A DNA stretch of 5,943 bases from an uncultured Collinsella sp. (GTDB taxonomy: Bacteria; Actinomycetota; Coriobacteriia; Coriobacteriales; Coriobacteriaceae), in the NCBI GenBank assembly GCA_900764415.1, contig CAAFOA010000250.1:1-5943 (forward strand), given 5' to 3'. Below are positions 1 to 5,516 of this stretch, one piece after another (within the stretch, counting starts at the first letter, position 1; each line of letters opens with the position of its first letter). The notes below the pieces were generated by a model. It searched no databases, was not told where the DNA came from, and was given only the letters and a program-made list of their open reading frames with translations. The translations under genes were made by a program, and so were the position numbers.

Positions 1-1206
1 GAGGCGTATTGCATCGGCGGCCCGCGTCTTGCCGAGAGCTATCTCAACGACGATGCCGTGCTCACCTGTGCCGTAAAGTCGGGAGCTAAGGCAATTCATC
101 CCGGCTATGGCTTTTTCTCCGAGAAGGCGAGCTTCGTGCGAGACTGCGACAAGTATGGCCTGGCGTTTGTCGGTCCTTCGGCCGAGGTGATCGACAGCAT
201 GGGCGACAAGGACGCCGCACGTCGAACGGCTGCTGCGGCGGGCGTGCCCATCGTGCCGGGTTGCGATCTGCTCAAAAGTCCCGAGGAGGCGACGGCCGAG
301 GCCGAGCGCATTGGCTGCCCCGTGCTCATCAAGGCGCGCGCGGGCGGCGGCGGTCGCGGTATTCGCAAGGTCGAGCGCGTGGAAGACGCGGCAAAGGCCT
401 TTATTGAGGCGCGTGCCGAGGGCGAGGCCGTTTTTGGCGACGGCGAGTGCTACATGGAGAGGTTCGTCGCGCCGGCGCACCACGTCGAGGTGCAGATTAT
501 GGCCGATAAGCAGGGCCATGTGTTTTCGCTCGGCGAGCGCGAGTGCTCGGTGCAGCGCCGCAACCAAAAGCTAATCGAGGAGAGCCCCGCGCCGTGCCTC
601 GACGGACACGATGACATTCGTGCTCGCATGCATAAGGCGGCGCGTGACCTGGCTCGTGCCGTCGGCTACGAAGGAGCCGGTACCATCGAGTTCCTGTATT
701 CGGACGACGGCAATTTCTACTTTATGGAAATGAACACGCGCTTGCAGGTGGAGCATCCGGTTACGGAGTTTGTGACCGATACCGACTTGGTCAAGTGGCA
801 GCTGCGCGTGGCAGCCGGCCAGCCTCTGCCCTTTGAGCAGGAGGACATGCCGGTCCGCAACCATGCCATGGAGTGCCGCATCAATGCCGAAACGCCGGAC
901 TTTCTGCCATCATGCGGAACGGTCACCGCGTTGCGTGTGCCGGGTGGTCCGCGCGTGCGCTGGGATTCCGCCATGTTTACCGGGGCCGCCGTTCCGCCGT
1001 ACTACGACTCCATGCTCGGCAAGCTTATCGTGTGTGCGCCCACGCGTGACGGCGCCATTCGCAAGATGCGCTCGGCCCTGGGCGAGCTCGTGATTGAGGG
1101 CGTGAGCGAAAACAGCGAGCTTCAGCTCGACGTGCTGGCAAACGACGAGTTCTTGTCGGGCATGTATCACACCGATCTGATGGGGCATCTCTATGCTGAT
1201 GAATAG
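1..1206 (+). CDS. accC: Acetyl-CoA carboxylase biotin carboxylase subunit, 5'-partial
   Basis: This subunit carries out the ATP- and bicarbonate-dependent carboxylation of biotin on the carrier protein AccB, the first half-reaction of cytosolic acetyl-CoA carboxylase in fatty-acid synthesis. The frame is open from base 1 and gives 401 residues; by comparison with E. coli AccC (about 449 aa), some 45 N-terminal residues lie outside the window. Visible motifs are IHPGYGF (nt 97-117), the ATP-grasp lysine and glycine loop KARAGGGGRG (331-360), HHVEVQ (478-495), QRRNQK (553-570) and the signature EMNTRLQVEHP (727-759), including the catalytic Glu, Asn and Arg. PPYYDSM-GKLI near 993-1029 belongs to the C-terminal biotin carboxylase domain. 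There is no biotinyl domain, so this is a bacterial stand-alone subunit. QRRNQK has Asn where E. coli has His236, a position that varies in the family. The gene overlaps the next one by 14 nt. Family assignment is very secure. Confidence 0.97.
   Translation, partial: EAYCIGGPRLAESYLNDDAVLTCAVKSGAKAIHPGYGFFSEKASFVRDCDKYGLAFVGPSAEVIDSMGDKDAARRTAAAAGVPIVPGCDLLKSPEEATAEAERIGCPVLIKARAGGGGRGIRKVERVEDAAKAFIEARAEGEAVFGDGECYMERFVAPAHHVEVQIMADKQGHVFSLGERECSVQRRNQKLIEESPAPCLDGHDDIRARMHKAARDLARAVGYEGAGTIEFLYSDDGNFYFMEMNTRLQVEHPVTEFVTDTDLVKWQLRVAAGQPLPFEQEDMPVRNHAMECRINAETPDFLPSCGTVTALRVPGGPRVRWDSAMFTGAAVPPYYDSMLGKLIVCAPTRDGAIRKMRSALGELVIEGVSENSELQLDVLANDEFLSGMYHTDLMGHLYADE
1182..1185 (+). promoter_or_regulatory. 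Ribosome-binding site of accDA, inside the accC 3' end
   Basis: GGGG at 1182-1185 lies 7 nt before the ATG at 1193, a normal Shine-Dalgarno spacing. The other in-frame ATG at 1199 would be 13 nt away, so 1193 is preferred. Both starts lie before the accC stop codon (1204-1206), so the two genes are likely translationally coupled. Confidence 0.5.
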
Positions 1207-2917
1207 AAAAGCGAAGACGGTTAACGTCCTCGAGGGGCCGATAACCGAGTCGTGCGCCGAGTTTCCCGCGCGCCACGTGTTTATCAAGTGCCCGGAGTGC
1301 CGCCGCGTGATCGATGAGGCGCGCCTGCACGACAACCTCGAGGTCTGTCCTCGTTGCGGCAAACACTTTCGCGTGAGCGGTCGCGCGCGCATGCGCATGA
1401 CGGTCGACGAGGGCACGTTTGAGGAATGGGATGCCAATCTGGCGTCGGAGGACTTCCTCTCGTTTCCCGGCTATGCCGACAAGCTCAAGAGCGTGAGCGA
1501 GCGCTCGGGCGAGCGCGATGCCGTTGTGTGCGGCAGGGGCAAAATCTGCGGTTGCGATACGGCACTCTTCTTTATGGATGCCGACTTTATGATGGGCTCG
1601 ATGGGTTCCGTGGTGGGCGAGAAGATCTGTCGCACATTTGAGCATGCAACCGAGCTGGGATTGCCAGTTGTCGGCTTTACCGTTTCGGGCGGTGCGCGCA
1701 TGCAAGAGGGCGTGACATCGCTTATGCAGATGGCCAAGATTTCTGCGGCGGTTAGGCGCCACAGCGAGGCGGGCGGTCTGTATATCACGGTGCTCACCGA
1801 CCCCACGACCGGAGGCGTAACCGCGAGCTTTGCCATGGAGGGCGACATTATCCTGGCCGAGCCCGATGCCCTGACGGCATTTGCCGGCCCGCGCGTGATC
1901 GAGCAGAACATGCACAAGCGCCTGCCCAAGGGATTTCAGCGCTCCGAGTTCTTGCTGGAGCACGGCTTTTGCGATGCCGTTGTTCCGCGTGGCGAGATCG
2001 CGCTCACGGTGGGCGAGCTGCTGGCACTGCACGAAGGGCACGCGCCCGGCCTGGGGGCACCGCATGAGATCGTGCATACGGGGCGCCGCGGCAAAAAGCT
2101 GGGGCACTTGTTCAAGCGCGCGGCGGCGCCAAAAACCGCGCTCGAGATTGTCAAGCAGACCCGCTCGGCAGATCGCGCCACGGCGGGTGAGATGATCTTG
2201 CTGGGCCTGGATGGATTTGTGGAGCTGCACGGCGACCGCTACTTTGGCGACGATGCCGCCGTGGTGGCTGGCATTGGCTGGAAAGACGGACGCCCCGTAA
2301 CGGTCATCGCCATCGAGCGCGGCACCACGACCAAAGAGCGTATGCGCCGCAACTTTGGCATGGCACATCCCGAGGGCTACCGCAAAGCGCGTCGCCTGAT
2401 GCACCAGGCCGAAAAGTTTGGTCGACCGGTTCTGTGCCTGGTTGATACTTCGGGCGCGTTTTGCGGCATCGGTGCCGAGGAGCGTGGCCAGGGCGAGGCG
2501 ATTGCCCAGAATCTCATGGAGATGAGCGGCCTTAAGACGCCGATTGTCTCGGTGGTGACAGGCGAGGGCGGCTCTGGTGGCGCGCTGGCGCTGTCCGTGG
2601 CCGACCGCATCCTGATGCTCTCGAGCTCGGCCTATTCGGTCGTGAGCCCCGAGGCCTGTGCGTCGATCCTGTGGAAGGATACCGAGCGCGCGAATGAGGC
2701 CGCCGAGGCGCTTAAGCTCACGGCCCCCGATCTGTTGGGGCTCGGCATCATCGACGGCATTGTTGACGATAGGGGCCTGTCGCATGAGGAGATCGCCGGT
2801 GCCGTCATGTCCTCGGCATTTGATGCCTTCGATACACTTGGGCGGCTCGACGACGCGACCCTTACAAACCTCCGCTACGAAAAGTACCGCGCAATCGGTC
2901 AGTACCGCACGATGTGA
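1193..2917 (+). CDS. accDA: Fused acetyl-CoA carboxylase carboxyltransferase, beta (AccD) - alpha (AccA)
   Basis: The product transfers the carboxyl group from carboxybiotin on AccB to acetyl-CoA, giving malonyl-CoA. One uninterrupted 574-residue frame contains both carboxyltransferase subunits, which are separate proteins in most bacteria. Residues about 30-285 are AccD: a Cys4 zinc ribbon (CPEC, C33/C36; CPRC, C52/C55), then VSGGARMQEG (164-173), TDPTTGGVTASFA (202-214) and GPRVIEQ (232-238). A basic linker follows at about 286-315. Residues about 316-574 are AccA: ELHGDRYFGDD (344-354), RRNFGMAHPEGYRKA (385-399), GAEERGQGEAIA (427-438), GEGGSGGALAL (457-467) and SPEACASILWK (485-495). The AccA half is about 260 residues, like the short streptococcal form that lacks the extra N-terminal helices of E. 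coli AccA, so neither half looks truncated. The gene overlaps accC by 14 nt. The fusion itself is plain from the sequence; whether it is lineage-wide needs comparison. Confidence 0.95.
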   Translation: MLMNRKAKTVNVLEGPITESCAEFPARHVFIKCPECRRVIDEARLHDNLEVCPRCGKHFRVSGRARMRMTVDEGTFEEWDANLASEDFLSFPGYADKLKSVSERSGERDAVVCGRGKICGCDTALFFMDADFMMGSMGSVVGEKICRTFEHATELGLPVVGFTVSGGARMQEGVTSLMQMAKISAAVRRHSEAGGLYITVLTDPTTGGVTASFAMEGDIILAEPDALTAFAGPRVIEQNMHKRLPKGFQRSEFLLEHGFCDAVVPRGEIALTVGELLALHEGHAPGLGAPHEIVHTGRRGKKLGHLFKRAAAPKTALEIVKQTRSADRATAGEMILLGLDGFVELHGDRYFGDDAAVVAGIGWKDGRPVTVIAIERGTTTKERMRRNFGMAHPEGYRKARRLMHQAEKFGRPVLCLVDTSGAFCGIGAEERGQGEAIAQNLMEMSGLKTPIVSVVTGEGGSGGALALSVADRILMLSSSAYSVVSPEACASILWKDTERANEAAEALKLTAPDLLGLGIIDGIVDDRGLSHEEIAGAVMSSAFDAFDTLGRLDDATLTNLRYEKYRAIGQYRTM

Positions 2918-2942
2918 CAAAGGGACAGCCCGCATGTCGCAT
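2912..2942. repeat. Degenerate palindrome, copy 1, spanning the accDA stop and a possible EIIC start
   Basis: Arms ATGTGACA (2912-2919) and TGTCGCAT (2935-2942) can form 8 pairs, one of them G-U. Inside them GGG (2922-2924) and CCC (2929-2931) pair around an ACAG loop. The sequence resembles copy 2 at 4176-4206 (shared TGTG..ACAAA.GG pattern), and the two copies bracket the EIIC gene. The left arm contains the accDA stop codon TGA (2915-2917); the hairpin also covers a ribosome-binding sequence and the ATG at 2934. It is probably a decayed REP-like intergenic palindrome. Whether it regulates anything is unknown. Confidence 0.5.
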
Positions 2943-2943
2943 T

Positions 2944-2951
2944 GGGAAAGG
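2944..2951 (+). promoter_or_regulatory. Ribosome-binding site supporting the EIIC start at 2958
   Basis: GGGAAAGG ends 6 nt before the ATG at 2958 and lies outside the palindrome. A competing site, AAAGGGA at 2919-2925, sits 8 nt before the in-frame ATG at 2934 but falls inside the palindrome. Sequence alone does not settle the start. The site at 2944 is preferred because it is not part of a repeat. Confidence 0.4.
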
Positions 2952-2957
2952 CGTTTC

Positions 2958-4172
2958 ATGCCTCAAGTTTCTAACACCTCGTTTACAACGACGGTTTCAT
3001 CAAACGCCATGGCTGTGGTGGACTATCTGTCCAAAAGCATGATGTCGGCGCTGCCGTTTATTGTCTGCGCGGCGTTGTTCCGCACCGTCGCCGTCATTAT
3101 GGGCGAAGGCATGCTGGGCCTGTGGTCTGCCGATTCCGAAATCTATCGCCTGTTCTACAGTTGGCTCTATAACGCCGGCTACTACTTTTTGCCCATTTAT
3201 CTTGGTTGGGCGGCCGCCCGCCAGCTCGGTTGCTCGGAGCAGCTGGGCATGATGCTGGGCGGCGTATTGATTGCGCCCGATCTGCTTAAGCTCGTCGATG
3301 CCGCATCGACGACGGGGGCATCGATGACTTCCGTGTATGGCCTGCTTCCCGCGCCGGTCAACGATTACACGACGACTGTTATTCCGGTTCTCATTTCGGT
3401 GCCCGTGCTATGGCGAGTGGAGTGTTTCTTTCAGCGCGTTATCCCTAAGGCCGTGGCGTTTTCGTTTGTTCCGTTTGCGACCATGCTTGTCATGGTCCCG
3501 GTTTCGCTGTGTATCACGGCACCGGCGGGCAGCTATCTGGGCATGCTGTTGGGCCAGCTTATGTTTATGCTTGGCAATTCCGGTGGCATCGTGTCGCTGC
3601 TCACACTCATGGGGCTTGCCGCGGGCTGGGAGTTCCTAAAGATCGCGGGCGTCAGCAACGTCATCCTATCGCTCGCCTACGCGCAGTTTATGAGTGTGGG
3701 AACGGATTCGTGCATCCTGATCGCCGCGACGATGGCAACGTTTGCCGTTTGGGGCATGCCCTTTGGCGCATCGCTCCGCGTTGCGGATAAGGACGAGAAG
3801 GCGCTCATGCTGGGCTACTCGATCTCGGGCGTGCTTGGCGGCGTAAGCGAGCCGGCGCTGTACGGTTGCGGCTTTAAATATGGAAGGTGCCTGACGTGCA
3901 TGGCCATTGGCGGCGCCTTCGGAGGCCTTGTTGCGGCCGTGGGCCACGTTACGGCCTATACCATCGGCATGACGAATGTCCTCATGGTCATTGGCTTTGC
4001 CACGGGCGGCATTTCGAACCTTCTGTGGTGCTGCGTTGCCGGTGGCACGGCATTTGCGGTGTCTGCGGCGCTGAGCTACTGCTTTGGCGTGGTGCCGGCG
4101 AAGGGACAGGCGACGGGGAGCGGAGCCGATTCGCCCGAAACGGTGGCGAGCGCTGCTGAAGTAAGCGCATAA
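2958..4172 (+). CDS. PTS sugar transporter EIIC subunit, glucose/beta-glucoside type, without EIIB or EIIA
   Basis: This is a multi-pass inner-membrane protein of 404 residues (412 if translation starts at 2934), the size of an EIIC domain alone. Family signs, numbered from 2958, are LPIYLGWAAARQLG (78-91, matching the LPxxxGxSAAK region of BglF-like permeases), YTTTVIPVLISV (137-148), and GGVSEPALYG (294-303) with Glu298. The last matches the GITEPALYG sugar-site motif of the Glc/beta-glucoside superfamily. About ten hydrophobic stretches run from about 28 to 378, followed by a short polar tail. No EIIB (phosphocysteine) or EIIA (phosphohistidine) domain is fused to it or encoded in this window, so phosphorylation would need partners from elsewhere. 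The GLHW-type histidine motif usually found in the middle of the family is not recognisable; the matching stretch appears to be around 219-240. The substrate cannot be read from the sequence. The gene begins 40 nt after accDA with no terminator between, so it may share that transcript. Confidence 0.85.
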   Translation: MPQVSNTSFTTTVSSNAMAVVDYLSKSMMSALPFIVCAALFRTVAVIMGEGMLGLWSADSEIYRLFYSWLYNAGYYFLPIYLGWAAARQLGCSEQLGMMLGGVLIAPDLLKLVDAASTTGASMTSVYGLLPAPVNDYTTTVIPVLISVPVLWRVECFFQRVIPKAVAFSFVPFATMLVMVPVSLCITAPAGSYLGMLLGQLMFMLGNSGGIVSLLTLMGLAAGWEFLKIAGVSNVILSLAYAQFMSVGTDSCILIAATMATFAVWGMPFGASLRVADKDEKALMLGYSISGVLGGVSEPALYGCGFKYGRCLTCMAIGGAFGGLVAAVGHVTAYTIGMTNVLMVIGFATGGISNLLWCCVAGGTAFAVSAALSYCFGVVPAKGQATGSGADSPETVASAAEVSA

Positions 4173-4175
4173 ACC

Positions 4176-4206
4176 TGTGCGACAAAAGGACGATTCCTTT
4201 GTCACA
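4176..4206. repeat. Degenerate palindrome, copy 2, downstream of EIIC
   Basis: The left arm TGTGCGACAAAAGGA (4176-4190) and right arm TCCTTTGTCACA (4195-4206) pair around a CGAT loop: AAAGGA/TCCTTT, GAC/GTC and TGT/ACA, with A4184 and G4179-C4180 bulged. It starts 3 nt after the EIIC stop and ends 4 nt before the terminator stem. It resembles copy 1 at 2912-2942. It could be a REP-like element that protects the mRNA 3' end; no U-tract follows it directly, so it is not itself a terminator. Confidence 0.55.
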
Positions 4207-4210
4207 TTCC

Positions 4211-4243
4211 AAGGCCGTGGCCCGTGTGGGCTGCGGCCTTTTT
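4211..4243 (+). terminator. Intrinsic terminator closing the accC-accDA-EIIC run
   Basis: AAGGCCGTGGCCC (4211-4223) pairs along its full 13 nt with GGGCTGCGGCCTT (4228-4240), with two G-U wobbles and a GTGT loop (4224-4227). The T-run at 4239-4243 follows on the plus strand. There is no T-run at the other end, so it works in the plus direction only. This marks the transcript end after EIIC and separates it from the metal exporter gene. Confidence 0.88.
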
Positions 4244-4275
4244 GTATCTGGGGGACAAAGTGGCTACACTACAAT
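4242..4275 (+). promoter_or_regulatory. Possible sigma-A-type promoter for the metal exporter gene
   Basis: TTGTAT (4242-4247) and TACACT (4265-4270) are separated by 17 nt, a weak -35 and a fair -10. An overlapping better -10, TACAAT (4270-4275), has no good -35 at standard spacing. Transcription would start near 4277-4283 and give a leader of about 35-40 nt. An AT-rich patch at 4288-4297 is a less likely -10. A promoter is expected here because the preceding terminator ends transcription, but the exact boxes are uncertain. Confidence 0.35.
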
Positions 4276-4316
4276 CCGTTTGAGCAATAGATATATAGGT
4301 AGTACCGTGGGGGCGG

Positions 4317-5477
4317 ATGCAGATGGTCGAGTGGATAGTTAAGCGCGCGCAGGGCGATCGTGCGCGTGTGGGCACGTTAGCGGGCATGGTGTGTATTGTC
4401 GCCAATGTTGCGCTTTGTGCTGTGAAGGGCGCAATCGGTGTGGTTTCGGGATCGGTTTCGATCGTGGCGGATGCCATGAACAACCTGTCCGATGCCAGTT
4501 CGAATATCGTGAGCGTGCTGGGCTTTAAGCTGGCGAGCAAGCCGGCCGACCCCGAGCATCCTTACGGCCACGGTCGCTACGAGTATCTCTCGGGATTGGT
4601 CGTGGCGGCGCTCGTGCTGCTGATTGGCGTTGAGCTGGTGAAGTCCTCGGTTGAGCGCGTCATTCACCCCGAACCTGTCGAGTTCTCGCTTGCCCTGGTG
4701 GCAGTTCTCGTGCTTTCGATGGTTGTAAAGCTCTGGATGGCGGCCCTCAACCAAAAGCTCGGCGATCGCATTGAGTCCGAGACGCTGCATGCGACCGCGC
4801 AAGATTCCAAGAACGATGTCCTTGCCACGGGCGCCGTGCTGGCGTGCGCAATTGTTTCGCAGGTGACGCACATCAATCTTGACGCGTGGGTCGGCCTTGC
4901 CGTTGGCGCCTATATTGGCTGGAGCGGCTTTGAGCTTATCCAAGATACGGTGAGCCCGCTTTTGGGCCAGACGCCCGATCCTAAGCTCGTCGAGCATATT
5001 CGCAGCAAGATCATGAGCTATCCCGGCGTCTTGGGCGTCCATGACCTAATGGTTCACGACTACGGCCCAGGCAGGAAGTTCGCAAGCGCTCACGCCGAGA
5101 TGGCAGCCGAGGCCAGCCCGATGGACAGTCACGACACGCTCGATAACATCGAGCAGGCGTTTAGGAACGAAGACGGCATGATTGTCACGCTTCACTACGA
5201 TCCCATCGTGACCGACGACCCCAAGGTGGCGAGCATGCGTTTACGCATTAACGCCATGGCCCAACAGATCGATAGCCGCCTCTCGATTCATGACCTGCGC
5301 TGTGTGCCGGGCCCTACGCACACCAACGTGATCTTTGACTGCGTGCGTCCCGCGGATCTGCAGATGAGTGCCGAAGACGTAAAACACGCGCTGGCACAAC
5401 GGGTCGAATCGGAATATCCCAAGTCGATTGCCAAGATCACGATCGACGAAGACTACGTAGGCCATACCCACGAGTAG
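4317..5477 (+). CDS. Cation diffusion facilitator (CDF) family divalent metal exporter, probably Mn2+
   Basis: This 386-residue inner-membrane transporter is expected to export divalent metal in exchange for protons. Six membrane segments are visible at about 20-42, 46-71, 91-110, 123-143, 167-185 and 189-208. The YiiP-like transport site aligns as N55 and D59 in TM2 (DAMNNLSDASS) and D163 and D167 in TM5 (QDSKNDVLATG). YiiP, a Zn2+ exporter, has Asp-Asp/His-Asp there; an Asn-Asp/Asp-Asp set is the pattern described for Mn2+ exporters such as streptococcal MntE. HPYGHGRYEY (81-90) is another family motif. The cytoplasmic dimer domain (about 224-297) is followed by a second similar unit (about 306-381), making the protein some 80 residues longer than the usual 300. 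There is no His-rich loop. The start at 4317 has a G-rich site immediately upstream; ATG at 4323 has better spacing from GGGGGCGG (4309-4316) and may be the real start. Family is secure; the metal is inferred. Confidence 0.93.
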   Translation: MQMVEWIVKRAQGDRARVGTLAGMVCIVANVALCAVKGAIGVVSGSVSIVADAMNNLSDASSNIVSVLGFKLASKPADPEHPYGHGRYEYLSGLVVAALVLLIGVELVKSSVERVIHPEPVEFSLALVAVLVLSMVVKLWMAALNQKLGDRIESETLHATAQDSKNDVLATGAVLACAIVSQVTHINLDAWVGLAVGAYIGWSGFELIQDTVSPLLGQTPDPKLVEHIRSKIMSYPGVLGVHDLMVHDYGPGRKFASAHAEMAAEASPMDSHDTLDNIEQAFRNEDGMIVTLHYDPIVTDDPKVASMRLRINAMAQQIDSRLSIHDLRCVPGPTHTNVIFDCVRPADLQMSAEDVKHALAQRVESEYPKSIAKITIDEDYVGHTHE

Positions 5478-5505
5478 GGTTGTGCCGATAAAGCAAGTTA
5501 TGCAG

Positions 5506-5512
5506 AAGGGGA
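5506..5512 (+). promoter_or_regulatory. Ribosome-binding site of the histidine phosphatase gene
   Basis: AAGGGGA lies 4 nt before the ATG at 5517, a strong though slightly tight Shine-Dalgarno site. It fixes the start, which is also where the family's N-terminal RHG motif falls at the expected position. Confidence 0.6.
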
Positions 5513-5516
5513 GAGC

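Noticed and set aside
2130..2917. AccA half possibly truncated at its N-terminus compared with E. coli AccA
   Set aside because: At about 260 residues it matches the short streptococcal AccA form and keeps all core motifs, so it is a normal short variant.
2658..2957. Upstream extension of the EIIC frame to 2658
   Set aside because: This part overlaps the conserved AccA C-terminus in another frame and translates to an Arg/Ser/Pro-rich sequence with no EIIC similarity. Real starts at 2934 or 2958 have ribosome-binding sequences.
1025..2959. A 644-codon open reading frame on the minus strand opposite accC and accDA
   Set aside because: It is antisense to two highly conserved genes, its translation is rich in Arg, His and Ala with no recognisable domain, and such frames are common opposite GC-rich genes with biased third positions.
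4176..4206. Palindromes with TGTGA/TCACA halves as CRP/FNR-type operator sites
   Set aside because: The half-sites are too far apart for the TGTGA-N6-TCACA spacing, copy 2 lies between a stop codon and a terminator, and both look like hairpin elements.
2912..4206. The two palindromes as a CRISPR array
   Set aside because: There are only two copies, about 1.2 kb apart with a gene between them, and they are degenerate.
3666..5042. Long minus-strand frames opposite EIIC (3666-4205) and the CDF gene (4377-5042)
   Set aside because: They lie opposite well-supported genes and their translations show no domain or membrane pattern.
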